A DNA stretch of 64,000 bases from Modestobacter italicus. Lineage in GTDB: Bacteria > Actinomycetota > Actinomycetes > Mycobacteriales > Geodermatophilaceae. The notes under the pieces were generated by a model. That model ran no database searches, was not told the DNA's origin, and saw only the letters and a program-made list of their open reading frames with translations. The stretch is from NCBI RefSeq assembly GCF_019799965.1, contig NZ_JABGCJ010000001.1, positions 62,001 to 126,000 on the forward strand. The letters are read 5' to 3'. The number at the start of each line of letters is the position of its first letter. The first letter of the stretch is position 1. This document shows, in pieces, positions 27,988 through 36,041 of the stretch. The position numbers and the translations under genes were made by a program.

Positions 27988-28105
27988 GCCGGCCGCCTTT
28001 CCGTCGTCGTGTGCAGCCCGTCGTGCAGGCCTCGTCCCGCCGGGTGCGGCGGGAACTGTCGATCTTCCTTCGGCACCGGCCCACGCACGGTCAAGCCGAG
28101 ATGGC

Positions 28106-28131
28106 TCAAGGCCGCGGACATTTGTGCCGAT
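28106..28131 (+). promoter_or_regulatory. Candidate sigma-28 (FliA) promoter for fliA
   Basis: TCAAG starts at 28106 and GCCGAT places CCGAT at 28127, 21 bases apart, as at the other flagellar promoters here. A second overlapping pair (TCAA at 28091, CCGCG at 28112) has the same offset. It lies 41 bases before the fliA GTG, implying autoregulation. Confidence 0.6.
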
Positions 28132-28171
28132 GGCGGTGCCACGCGGACCGCAGACAGCCGAGAAGAGAGGC

Positions 28172-29086
28172 GTGACCGCAGCCCGCCCCGTCGTGAGTGA
28201 GCGCCGACAGCCCGACGTCGACGCGCTGGTGACCACCCATCTCCCCCTGGCCCAGTTCGCGGTGAACGCGGTGGCCTCCCGGATCTCCCTCCCCAGCCAC
28301 GTGAGCCGGGACGACCTGCTGTCCTGCGCCAGCGTGGCGCTGGTCGAGGTGGCCCGCCGGTTCGACCCCGCCGCCGGCGCCACCTTCGCCACCTACGCAC
28401 TCCCCCGGCTGCAGGGTGCGGTCCTGGACGAGCTGCGCTCCGGCGACTGGGCCAGCCGCTCGGTCCGGGCCGCCGCCCGGCGAACGGACGCCGCTGCCGA
28501 CGCGCTCACGATCAGCCTCGGCCGGCCCCCGACGAAGCAGGAGCTGGCCACCAGCCTGGGCGTGCAGCGATCCGAGCTGGACTCGCTGCACCTTGACGTC
28601 CACCGCGCCGTGATGGTCAGCATCGACGCCGAGACCGGCACCGAGGGCGGCTCGCTCGACCTGCCCGACACCGGCGACTCCCCGGAGCGCGCCCTGCTGC
28701 GCGGCGAGCGCGCCCGGCACCTGCACGAGGCCATCCGCGCCCTGCCCGACCGGCTCGACGAGGTCGTCGAGCGCAACTTCTTCGGCGACGAGTCGCTCAC
28801 CGACATCGCCGACTCCCTGGGCGTCACCCTCTCCCGGGTCTCGCAGATGCGCGCCCGCGCGCTGACCCTGCTGCACGCGGCGATGAGCGAGATCTGGGAC
28901 GGCACCGCCGTCCCGGCCGACGGCGGGGTGCGCGCCCGGAACCAGCAGCGCGCCTACGTCGAGCGGGTCGCCGCCCGCAACGCGGCCGGCCGAGCCGCCA
29001 CCGCTCCCCCGGTCCCGCAGCCGCGGTCCCGCTCCCGGCACAGCTGGGTGCTCCCCGAGCGCGGGGCGGCCGCCCAGCCCGCCTGA
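28172..29086 (+). CDS. fliA: Flagellar sigma factor sigma-28 (FliA/WhiG type)
   Basis: 304 residues from a GTG preceded by GAGAGG (a second GTG at 28193 is possible). Region 2: HVSRDDLLSCASVALVEVAR then FDPAAGATFATYALPRLQGA, with VLDELRSGDWASRSVRA. Region 3: LGRPPTKQELATSLGV. Region 4: LIADSLGVTLSRVSQMRARA-type HTH (TDIADSLGVTLSRVSQ). The C-terminal tail of about 60 residues is Arg/Ala/Pro-rich and extra. It should direct RNA polymerase to the TCAA/CCGAT promoters of this locus. No flgM anti-sigma gene is seen in the window. Confidence 0.92.
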   Translation: MTAARPVVSERRQPDVDALVTTHLPLAQFAVNAVASRISLPSHVSRDDLLSCASVALVEVARRFDPAAGATFATYALPRLQGAVLDELRSGDWASRSVRAAARRTDAAADALTISLGRPPTKQELATSLGVQRSELDSLHLDVHRAVMVSIDAETGTEGGSLDLPDTGDSPERALLRGERARHLHEAIRALPDRLDEVVERNFFGDESLTDIADSLGVTLSRVSQMRARALTLLHAAMSEIWDGTAVPADGGVRARNQQRAYVERVAARNAAGRAATAPPVPQPRSRSRHSWVLPERGAAAQPA

Positions 29087-29120
29087 GTCACACCAGCACC
29101 GGGTACCTCACCCGTTCGGG

Positions 29121-29149
29121 TCAACACCGGGCCTCCCGGACCGTAGAAG
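29121..29149 (+). promoter_or_regulatory. Candidate sigma-28 promoter, flagellin 1
   Basis: TCAA at 29121 and CCGTAGAAG at 29141, offset 20. It sits 63 bases before the flagellin ATG and directly before the leader stem-loop. Confidence 0.5.
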
Positions 29150-29158
29150 AGAGCGATC

Positions 29159-29178
29159 CCGCCGCACGGCTGCGGCGG
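29159..29178 (+). promoter_or_regulatory. Flagellin 1 leader stem-loop
   Basis: CCGCCGCA-CGGC-TGCGGCGG: eight perfect pairs closing a CGGC tetraloop, 33 bases before the start codon. It has the same architecture as the leaders of flagellins 2 and 3, whose loops are CGGA. The ribosome site CGGAGG supplies a GGA. Confidence 0.7.
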
Positions 29179-29211
29179 TTCCTTCTCGTTCCCGGTCCAC
29201 GGAGGGCCCGC

Positions 29212-30378
29212 ATGAGCCTGGTCGTCAACAGCAACATCGCCGGGCTGAACTCCGCCCGGATCCTGGGCATCGCCGATCGCCAGCTGACCTCGTCGGTCGA
29301 ACGGCTCTCGTCCGGCCTGCGGGTCAACCGCGCCGCGGACGACGCGTCCAGCCTGGCCATCTCCGAGGGTCTGCGCACCCAGCTCGGCGGGCTCAAGGTC
29401 GCGCTGCGCAACTCCCAGGACGGCATCTCCGTCCTGCAGACGGCTGAAGGCGCCCTGACCGAGACGCAGTCGGTGTTGCACCGGATGCGCGACCTCGCCG
29501 TGCAGGCGGCCAACGCCGGCGGGCTGGACGACGCCGCCCGGTCGAACCTGCAGACCGAGGTCGGGCAGCTGCGCGCCGAGCTCGACCGGATCGCGGAGAC
29601 GACGTCGTTCAACGGCCGCCACCTGCTGGACGGCAGCTATCGCGGCCTCTTCCAGGTCGGCGCCGACGTCGGGCACACCATCTCCGTCGGCATCGGCCAG
29701 GCCATGAGCTCGGCAGCGCTCGGCGTCGCGGGTGTGGACGTCGCAGCCGGCGGCGGTGGGAGCACCAGCGCGAGCGCCTCCACCGCTGCAGCCGTGGGCA
29801 CCGCCTCGTCGGTGACCCTGGGCGGGGCCGCGCTGACCGCGGCGGGCCTCGCCGCGCTCGACGGCTCCATCAGCCACGGCGGCCGGAGCCTGGACCTCGC
29901 GTCGATCGACCACGACGCCGCGGACGACGCCACCACCCGACTGGCCACCGTGCAGTCGGCGCTGGACACCGCGTTCGGCACCGGCACGGTCACCGCCACG
30001 AACACCGGCGGGGGTCTGGTGCTCACCGGCACTCCCCCGGCGCCGGGCGCGACCGCCCGGGACCTGGCCGACGCGACCGTCGTCTTCACCACCGCGTCCG
30101 GCGCGTCCGCGGCGATCGGGGCGATCGACGCGGCGATCGAACGGGTCTCCACGGTGCGCGGCGACGTCGGTGCGGCGCAGAACCGGTTCGAGCACAACAT
30201 CGCCAAGCTGGGCGTCGCCATCGACAACACCGCGGCGTCGGAGAGCCGCATCCGGGACGTCGACATCGCGGCGGAGATGACCACGGTCAGCCGCGCCTCG
30301 ATCCTGACCCAGGCGGGCACGGCGATGGCGGCCCAGGCCAACCAGACGCCGCGCGGGGTGCTGCAGCTGCTGGGCTGA
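29212..30378 (+). CDS. Flagellin 1 (diverged paralogue)
   Basis: 388 residues, filament subunit. The D0/D1 N-terminus is VVNSNIAGLNSARILGIADR then LSSGLRVNRAADDASSLAIS. The C-terminus is ESRIRDVDIAAEMTTVSRAS then ILTQAGTAMAAQANQTPRGV. The middle (about 170-300) is a Ser/Thr/Ala/Gly-rich variable domain. It is clearly less similar to the other two flagellins than they are to each other. Preceded by CGGAGGG. Exported by the flagellar apparatus; FliS is the likely chaperone. Confidence 0.95.
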   Translation: MSLVVNSNIAGLNSARILGIADRQLTSSVERLSSGLRVNRAADDASSLAISEGLRTQLGGLKVALRNSQDGISVLQTAEGALTETQSVLHRMRDLAVQAANAGGLDDAARSNLQTEVGQLRAELDRIAETTSFNGRHLLDGSYRGLFQVGADVGHTISVGIGQAMSSAALGVAGVDVAAGGGGSTSASASTAAAVGTASSVTLGGAALTAAGLAALDGSISHGGRSLDLASIDHDAADDATTRLATVQSALDTAFGTGTVTATNTGGGLVLTGTPPAPGATARDLADATVVFTTASGASAAIGAIDAAIERVSTVRGDVGAAQNRFEHNIAKLGVAIDNTAASESRIRDVDIAAEMTTVSRASILTQAGTAMAAQANQTPRGVLQLLG

Positions 30379-30420
30379 TCGGGCGGCACCACCCGTTGGG
30401 GGGACATCCCAGGGGCGTGC

Positions 30421-30449
30421 TCAAGGACCTCCCGGGGCGGTCCGTTGAC
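30421..30449 (+). promoter_or_regulatory. Candidate sigma-28 promoter, flagellin 2
   Basis: TCAAGG at 30421 and CCGTTGAC at 30442, offset 21, followed within 15 bases by the leader stem-loop. Confidence 0.55.
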
Positions 30450-30461
30450 AGGGGTACGAGA

Positions 30462-30481
30462 CCGCGGCACGGATGCTGCGG
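30462..30481 (+). promoter_or_regulatory. Flagellin 2 leader stem-loop with GGA in the loop
   Basis: CCGCGGCA-CGGA-TGCTGCGG: eight pairs (one G-U) closing a CGGA tetraloop, ending 24 bases before the GTG start. A second GGA is in the ribosome site AAGGAGG. Paired GGA sites, one in a loop and one at the ribosome site, are the known arrangement for CsrA repression. Confidence 0.75.
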
Positions 30482-30505
30482 TCGCCCTGTCAAGGAGGCA
30501 CCACC

Positions 30506-31675
30506 GTGGGTCTGACCGTGAACAACAACATCGCGGCCCTGAACTCGTACCGCAACCTGTCGGTCACCGACAGCCAGATGAGCAAGTCGCTGGAGAAGCT
30601 GTCCTCCGGCTTCCGCATCAACCGCGCGGCCGACGACGCTGCCGGTCTGGCCATCTCCGAGGGCCTGCGCTCGCAGATCGGTGGCCTGAAGGTCGCCGTC
30701 CGCAACACCCAGGACGGTGTCTCGGTCGTGCAGACCGCGGAAGGCGCCCTGACCGAGACGCACAGCATCCTGCAGCGCATGCGTGACCTGTCGGTCCAGG
30801 CCTCCAACTCGGGGTCGCTGAACGACGACGCCAAGAAGAACATCCAGTCCGAGGTGTCCCAGCTCAAGAGCGAGCTGGACCGCATCGCGACCACGACGAA
30901 CTTCAACGGCAAGCAGCTGCTCGACGGCAACTACAACACCAGCTTCCAGGTGGGCTCCAACGCCGGCGAGACCATCGGCGTCAGCATCGCCACCGCCATG
31001 GGCGCCAACGGCCTGGGCGTCGACGGCGTCGACGTCTCCGTCGCCGGGACCGCCACCACCGGCACCCAGACCACCAACGCCGCCGCCAGCACGGCGTCGG
31101 TGTCCACGGTCGGCGCGGCGAACGACTACACCACCGCCGCGGCGTTCGACACCCTGAACGGGTCGATCTCCTACAACGGCAAGAGCGTCGACCTGGCCTC
31201 GGTCAAGTACGCCGCCACCGACAACGCCGCGCAGAAGACGACCAAGATCCAGGCCGCCCTGGACGCCGCCTTCGGCACGAGCGCCGTCGACGTCGCCAAC
31301 ACCGCCACCGGCCTGACCTTCACCGGCACCGCCCCTGGCGCCACCCCGACCGCCCAGCAGATCGCCGACGCGGAGGTCACCTTCACCGCCGCGTCCGGCG
31401 CCTCCGAAGCGATCAAGAAGATCGACGCCGCCATCAAGACGGTCTCCACCACCCGTGCCGACCTGGGTGCCATCCAGAACCGGTTCGAGCACACCGTCAA
31501 CAACCTCAACGTCGCGATCGAGAACGTGACCGCGTCGGAGAGCCGGATCCGCGACACGGACATGGCGTCGGAGATGACCAACTTCACCCGCGCCCAGATC
31601 CTGACCCAGGCCGGCACCGCGATGCTGGCCCAGGCCAACCAGGCTCCGCAGAACATCCTGCGCCTGCTGGGCTGA
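30506..31675 (+). CDS. Flagellin 2
   Basis: 389 residues from the GTG at 30506, seven bases after AAGGAGG. The conserved ends are VNNNIAALNSYRNLSVTDSQ, KLSSGFRINRAADDAAGLAI, ESRIRDTDMASEMTNFTRAQ and ILTQAGTAMLAQANQAPQNI. The variable domain (about 175-300) contains YNGKSVDL and a Thr/Ala-rich segment. It is near-identical to flagellin 3 in length and most positions, including long blocks of shared nucleotide sequence (for example around 31060-31140 and 32460-32540), indicating recent duplication or gene conversion. Confidence 0.97.
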   Translation: MGLTVNNNIAALNSYRNLSVTDSQMSKSLEKLSSGFRINRAADDAAGLAISEGLRSQIGGLKVAVRNTQDGVSVVQTAEGALTETHSILQRMRDLSVQASNSGSLNDDAKKNIQSEVSQLKSELDRIATTTNFNGKQLLDGNYNTSFQVGSNAGETIGVSIATAMGANGLGVDGVDVSVAGTATTGTQTTNAAASTASVSTVGAANDYTTAAAFDTLNGSISYNGKSVDLASVKYAATDNAAQKTTKIQAALDAAFGTSAVDVANTATGLTFTGTAPGATPTAQQIADAEVTFTAASGASEAIKKIDAAIKTVSTTRADLGAIQNRFEHTVNNLNVAIENVTASESRIRDTDMASEMTNFTRAQILTQAGTAMLAQANQAPQNILRLLG

Positions 31676-31700
31676 CCCACCCGCACTCCCTGAGCAGCAC

Positions 31701-31734
31701 CGGTGAGGGGGAGGCCCCGGCCTCCCCCTCACCG
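31701..31734 (+). terminator. Terminator hairpin after flagellin 2
   Basis: 16-base perfect arms CGGTGAGGGGGAGGCC / GGCCTCCCCCTCACCG with a two-base loop. Nearly the same hairpin follows flagellin 3. Confidence 0.9.
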
Positions 31735-31816
31735 CTGTCCCGGCCCACCCCAAGGCGCCCGGGCAGCCCGCCGGACCCGCCCGTGGTGCTCCGTCGAAGT
31801 TCCTCGCCGTTTCAGG

Positions 31817-31845
31817 TCAAGACCAGCTCTCCGCCCGCCGATCCT
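31817..31845 (+). promoter_or_regulatory. Candidate sigma-28 promoter, flagellin 3
   Basis: GTCAAGA (TCAA at 31817) and GCCGATCC (CCGAT at 31838), offset 21. This is the best match of the set to the classical sigma-28 -10 element GCCGAT. Confidence 0.65.
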
Positions 31846-31859
31846 GGCACTGCAACACC

Positions 31860-31879
31860 CCGCAGCACGGATGCAGCGG
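31860..31879 (+). promoter_or_regulatory. Flagellin 3 leader stem-loop with GGA in the loop
   Basis: CCGCAGCA-CGGA-TGCAGCGG: seven pairs plus one A-A mismatch closing a CGGA tetraloop, 32 bases before the ATG. Further GGA motifs are at GCGGAATCC just downstream and at the ribosome site CGGAGGA. Confidence 0.75.
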
Positions 31880-31911
31880 AATCCTGAAACCCACGTCCAC
31901 GGAGGAACACC

Positions 31912-33081
31912 ATGGGTCTGAGCGTCAACAACAACATCGCGGCGATGAACTCGTACCGCAACCTGTCGGTCACCGACAGCCAGATGAGCAAGTCGCTGGA
32001 GAAGCTCTCCTCCGGCTTCCGCATCAACCGCGCCGCCGACGACGCTGCCGGTCTGGCCATCTCCGAGGGCCTCCGCTCGCAGATCGGTGGCCTCAAGGTC
32101 GCCGTCCGCAACACCCAGGACGGCATCTCGGTCGTGCAGACCGCTGAAGGTGCGCTCACCGAGACGCACAGCATCCTGCAGCGCATGCGCGACCTGTCGG
32201 TGCAGGCCAGCAACACCGGCTCGCTGAACGACGACGCCAAGAAGAACATCCAGTCCGAGGTCTCCCAGCTCAAGAGCGAGCTGGACCGGATCTCGTCCAC
32301 GACGAACTTCAACGGCAAGCAGCTGCTCGACGGCAACTACAACACCACCTTCCAGGTGGGCGCCAACGCCGGCGAGACCATCGGCGTCAGCATCGCCACC
32401 GCCATGGGTGCCCAGGGCCTGGGCGTCGACGGTGTCGACGTCTCTGCCACCGGCACCGGCACCACCGGCACCCAGACCACCAACGCCGCCGCCAGCACGG
32501 CGTCGGTGTCCACCGTCGGTGCGGCGAACGACTACACCACCGCTGAGGGCTTCGACGGCCTCAACGGGTCGATCAGCTACAACGGCAAGAGCGTGGACCT
32601 GTCCTCGGTCAAGTTCGGCGCCACCGACAACGCCGGCGCCAAGCTGACCAAGGTCCAGTCGGCGCTGGACGCCGCCTTCGGCACCGGAGCCGTCACCGCC
32701 GGCGCCACCGCCACGGGCCTGACCTTCACCGGCACCGCCCCTGGCGCCACCCCGACCGCCCAGCAGATCGCCGACGCGGAGGTCACCTTCACCGCCGCGT
32801 CCGGTGCCTCTGAGGCGATCGACAAGATCGACGCCGCCATCAAGACGGTGTCGACGACCCGCGCCGACCTGGGTGCCATCCAGAACCGGTTCGAGCACAC
32901 GGTCAACAACCTCAACGTCGCCGTCGAGAACCTGTCGGCGTCGGAGAGCCGGATCCGTGACACGGACATGGCTCAGGAGATGACCAACTTCACCCGCACG
33001 CAGATCCTGACCCAGGCCGGCACCGCGATGCTGGCCCAGGCCAACCAGGCTCCGCAGGGCATCCTGAAGCTCCTGGGCTGA
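31912..33081 (+). CDS. Flagellin 3
   Basis: 389 residues. It starts MGLSVNNNIAAMNSYRNLSV and ends TQILTQAGTAMLAQANQAPQ, then GILKLLG. The only clusters of differences from flagellin 2 are in the variable domain (about 180-270) and a few near the C-terminus (LSASESRIRDTDMAQEM). Preceded by ACGGAGGA. It has its own promoter, leader hairpin and terminator, so each flagellin is a separate transcription unit. Confidence 0.97.
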   Translation: MGLSVNNNIAAMNSYRNLSVTDSQMSKSLEKLSSGFRINRAADDAAGLAISEGLRSQIGGLKVAVRNTQDGISVVQTAEGALTETHSILQRMRDLSVQASNTGSLNDDAKKNIQSEVSQLKSELDRISSTTNFNGKQLLDGNYNTTFQVGANAGETIGVSIATAMGAQGLGVDGVDVSATGTGTTGTQTTNAAASTASVSTVGAANDYTTAEGFDGLNGSISYNGKSVDLSSVKFGATDNAGAKLTKVQSALDAAFGTGAVTAGATATGLTFTGTAPGATPTAQQIADAEVTFTAASGASEAIDKIDAAIKTVSTTRADLGAIQNRFEHTVNNLNVAVENLSASESRIRDTDMAQEMTNFTRTQILTQAGTAMLAQANQAPQGILKLLG

Positions 33082-33103
33082 TCCACCCGCACCACCTGAA
33101 CAC

Positions 33104-33143
33104 CCGGTGAGGGGGGAGGCCCTCGGGCCTCCCCCCTCACCGG
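33104..33143 (+). terminator. Terminator hairpin after flagellin 3
   Basis: 17-base arms (33104-33120 and 33127-33143) with a six-base loop. Sequence closely matches the terminator after flagellin 2, supporting duplication of the whole unit. Confidence 0.9.
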
Positions 33144-33182
33144 CGCTCCACCCCCTGATCCCCTGACCACGGAGGCACCGGC

Positions 33183-34601
33183 ATGGCAGGCATGAGCGTG
33201 AGCACGGGCCTCATCTCGGGCATCGACTACAGCACGATGATCACGCAGCTGATGCAGGTCGAGGCGAACCCGCAGACCCTGCTCAAGACCCAGCTGTCCG
33301 CCACCCAGGCCGACGCCGCCGCGTACCGCGCGGTCAACACCCGGTTCGACGCCCTGCGCACCGCCGCAGCCGCGCTCACCGACGCCACCGCGTGGAACGC
33401 CACCAAGACCACCAGCACGTCGACGAACGTCACCGCGACCGCCGGCACGACCGCCGTCAGCGGCACCGCCGTCACCTTCGCCGTCACCCAGCTCTCCGGC
33501 ACCCACAGCCTGGTCAGCGGCACCCAGTGGTCGTCCAAGACCGCGCCGGTGCGCGACCAGGACCCGGTCTGGCCGATCACCATCAAGAACACCGCCACCG
33601 GTGCCACGACGAGCATCGACGTCGGTGCGACCGCCACCCTCACCGACGCAGCCGCCGCGATCAACGCCGCGAACGCCGGCGTGCAGGCCTCGGTCATCCA
33701 GCTGGGCAAGGACCAGTTCCGACTGCAGCTCACCTCCACCACCAGCGGCGCCGCCGGCGCGTTCGAGGTGATCAGCTCGCCGCGACCGGACGGCACCACG
33801 CCGGCCGAGTTCCTGACCACCGACCAGGGCCAGGACGCCCTCCTCACCCTCGGCGGCGGCCTGACGGCGACCTCGTCGACCAACACGTTCACCGACCTCG
33901 TGCCGGGCGTGACGATCACCGCCACCAAGGCCGACGCGTCGACGTCGATAACGGTCGGGGTGTCCGCCGACCCGAGCGCGGTCGCCAGCAAGGTGCAGTC
34001 GCTGGTCGACGCCGCCAATGCCCTGCAGTCGGCGATCAGCTCCTACACCGACGCGGAGAGCACCAGCGCCGTCCTCAAGGGCGACACCACCCTGCGCGGC
34101 CTGTCCAACCAGATCATGAGCGTCGTCTCCACCGCCGTGGGCGGGGTGTCCGCCTCCACGGTCGGCATCCAGCTCAACCGCGACGGCACGTTCGCCTTCG
34201 ACAAGACCGTCTTCACCACCGCGCTGACCGCCGACCCGGCGAAGGTGCAGAAGGTCTTCGCCGAGAAGAAGATCGAGAGCGCCGGCACCGACGGGATCAG
34301 CGGCAACGCCGACGACGTGACCAGCCCGATCGGGCTGGCCGCACAGCTGGAGGTGCTGGCCAAGGGCGCCAGCGACACGACGACCGGGTCGCTGGTGCAG
34401 CTCGCGACGAGCCAGGACGCGCTCGCCAAGGACCTGCAGGCGCGGATCGACGCCTGGGACATCCGGCTCGAGCTGCGCAAGACCACGCTCACCCGACAGT
34501 TCACCGCCATGGAGACCGCGCTGAGCACGATGCAGAACCAGGCGTCCTGGCTGAGCTCGCAGATCGCCGGCCTGCCCTCCTGGTCGTCCTCGAACAAGTA
34601 G
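33183..34601 (+). CDS. fliD: Flagellar filament cap protein (FliD)
   Basis: 472 residues, start preceded by CGGAGGC. The N-terminal region SVSTGLISGIDYSTMITQLM, then QVEANPQTLLKTQLSATQAD, is the HAP2 N-domain. The C-terminal helical domain includes KDLQARIDAWDIRLELRKTT then QFTAMETALSTMQNQASWLS. The cap guides flagellin polymerisation. It is followed by fliS, as usual. Confidence 0.95.
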   Translation: MAGMSVSTGLISGIDYSTMITQLMQVEANPQTLLKTQLSATQADAAAYRAVNTRFDALRTAAAALTDATAWNATKTTSTSTNVTATAGTTAVSGTAVTFAVTQLSGTHSLVSGTQWSSKTAPVRDQDPVWPITIKNTATGATTSIDVGATATLTDAAAAINAANAGVQASVIQLGKDQFRLQLTSTTSGAAGAFEVISSPRPDGTTPAEFLTTDQGQDALLTLGGGLTATSSTNTFTDLVPGVTITATKADASTSITVGVSADPSAVASKVQSLVDAANALQSAISSYTDAESTSAVLKGDTTLRGLSNQIMSVVSTAVGGVSASTVGIQLNRDGTFAFDKTVFTTALTADPAKVQKVFAEKKIESAGTDGISGNADDVTSPIGLAAQLEVLAKGASDTTTGSLVQLATSQDALAKDLQARIDAWDIRLELRKTTLTRQFTAMETALSTMQNQASWLSSQIAGLPSWSSSNK

Positions 34602-34654
34602 TCCCGCCGGATCCTGACCCACCGACGCGCTGATCCCCCAGGAGCATCTTCCCG

Positions 34655-35041
34655 ATGAGCACCGCTTCCCTCCGCGCCCGCTACCTGGGCGACACGGTCA
34701 CCACCGCGTCGCCCCAGCGGCTGCTGGTGATGCTGTACGACCGCCTCGCCCTGGACCTGGAGCGCGGGCACGCCGCCCTCACCGCGGGTGACCGCGAGGC
34801 GGCGACCGAGCAGCTCCAGCACGCCCAGGACGTCGTCTTCGGACTGCTGGAGAGCCTGCAGATCGACGCCTGGGAAGGCGCTCCCCGGCTGGCCGCGCTC
34901 TACAACTGGCTGATCTCCGAGCTCGGCCAGGCGATCGTCAAGGGCGACCTGCGCCGGGTCGCCGACTGCCGCAAGATCGTCGAGCCGCTGCGCGACGCGT
35001 GGCGGGAGGCTGCGGCCACCCTCGTCTCGGCCCCGGCATGA
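34655..35041 (+). CDS. fliS: Flagellin export chaperone FliS
   Basis: 128 residues. RARYLGDTVTTASPQRLLVM then LYDRLALDLERGHAAL is the FliS signature, followed by VVFGLLESLQIDAWEGAPRL and YNWLISELGQAIVKGD. It binds the flagellin C-terminus before export. The stop overlaps the next gene (ATGA). Confidence 0.95.
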   Translation: MSTASLRARYLGDTVTTASPQRLLVMLYDRLALDLERGHAALTAGDREAATEQLQHAQDVVFGLLESLQIDAWEGAPRLAALYNWLISELGQAIVKGDLRRVADCRKIVEPLRDAWREAAATLVSAPA

Positions 35042-35424
35042 CCGGCGGTCCGGCCTCGGGCAGCCCCGGCCGCAACCGGGTCGGGGACGTCCCCGGCTCG
35101 CTGGGCGAGGCGCGCTCCTGGCCGGTCGTGCTCGACGCCCTGGAGGGCGATGTGCACGAGGCCGAGGAGACCCTGGCCCGCGGCCGAGCGGACGAGATCG
35201 CGGCCTGGGGTCGCCGGTCGACCGACTGGATCCCGCCTAGCAACCTCGGGCCCCTGCCCGACGACCTGCGCGAGCGCGCCGCCCGGCTGCTGCAGCACCA
35301 GCTCGCGGTCGCCGAGGCCCTGGTCGAACGGATCACGCAGTCGCAGAAGCAGCGCGACCTGGCCGCCCGGATGTCCTACGCCCCCACCCGCCCGGTCGCC
35401 TCCTTCATCGACCGCGCCCTGTAG
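35038..35424 (+). CDS. Small flagellar-operon protein (FliT-like position)
   Basis: 128 residues from the ATG at 35038, overlapping the fliS stop. After a Gly/Ser/Pro-rich start of about 20 residues it is helical: WPVVLDALEGDVHEAEETLA, DDLRERAARLLQHQLAVAEA and LVERITQSQKQRDLAARMSY. A small helical protein immediately after fliD-fliS is where the FliD chaperone FliT sits in many genomes. Sequence alone does not prove it. Confidence 0.6.
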   Translation: MTGGPASGSPGRNRVGDVPGSLGEARSWPVVLDALEGDVHEAEETLARGRADEIAAWGRRSTDWIPPSNLGPLPDDLRERAARLLQHQLAVAEALVERITQSQKQRDLAARMSYAPTRPVASFIDRAL

Positions 35425-35453
35425 ATCCCCTCCAGCACCACCAGCACTCCCCC

Positions 35454-35493
35454 GTCCCCCGGGGCAGAAATGGCCATTTCTGCCCCGGGGGAC
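35454..35493. terminator. Perfect 40-bp palindrome
   Basis: 20-base arms meet without a spacer: the left arm ends GGGGCAGAAATGG and the right begins CCATTTCTGCCCC. It ends the fliD-fliS unit. The exact symmetry with no loop is unusual for a simple terminator and suggests a dispersed palindromic element used as one. Confidence 0.8.
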
Positions 35494-35536
35494 GTGTGCG
35501 TTGTGTGACGTGCGGTGCTCGATCGAGTGCATGTGG

Positions 35537-35564
35537 TCATGTCCGGCCGGCCCCCTGCCGATGA
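35537..35564 (+). promoter_or_regulatory. Candidate sigma-28 promoter for the flgB operon
   Basis: TCATG at 35537 and GCCGATGAC (CCGAT at 35558), offset 21. The -35 element has TCAT instead of TCAA. It is 136 bases before flgB. Confidence 0.4.
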
Positions 35565-35570
35565 CTCAGC

Positions 35571-35583
35571 TGCACGGAATGCA
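35571..35583 (+). promoter_or_regulatory. Possible small GGA stem-loop in the flgB leader
   Basis: TGCA-CGGAA-TGCA: a four-pair stem with GGA in the loop, eight bases after the candidate -10 element. It is weaker than the flagellin leader hairpins. Confidence 0.3.
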
Positions 35584-35693
35584 CCACTCTCGCCACGGAT
35601 CGGCGGCCCCCCTCGTTCGCAGGCACCCCCTGTGAGCGCGTCCCGCCGTACCCGGAGGTACCTCGTGCTCCGTCGCTCCCTGCCGAGCGTCCG

Positions 35694-36041
35694 GTGATCA
35701 CCGACTCGACCATGACGGCCCTGCACGCGTCCCTCACCGGACTGCAGCAGCGCCAGCGGGTGACCGCCGACAACATCGCCAACATCCAGACGCCGGGCTT
35801 CCTGGCCGGCAGGGTCGACTTCGAGTCGACCCTGCAGAGCGCGATCGCCAACGGCGAGACCCCCGGGGTCGGCCAGAGCGCGGTCACCCGCTCGATGGAC
35901 CCGACCCGCACCGACGGCAACAACGTCAACCTGGACACCGAGACGGTCATCGCCACCGAGACCGGCCTGCGCTACCAGCTGTCGATCAGCGCCCTGGACG
36001 GCAAGTACGCCCTCCTGCGCTCGGCCCTGCGGACGCAGTGA
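35694..36041 (+). CDS. flgB: Flagellar basal-body rod protein FlgB
   Basis: 115 residues from a GTG; an ATG 18 bases later is an alternative, and neither has a strong ribosome site. The rod motif is QRVTADNIANIQTPGFLAGR. The Asn-rich middle TDGNNVNLDTETVIATETGL and C-terminal LRYQLSISALDGKYALLRSA match FlgB. First gene of the long basal-body operon; the stop overlaps flgC. Confidence 0.93.
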   Translation: MITDSTMTALHASLTGLQQRQRVTADNIANIQTPGFLAGRVDFESTLQSAIANGETPGVGQSAVTRSMDPTRTDGNNVNLDTETVIATETGLRYQLSISALDGKYALLRSALRTQ

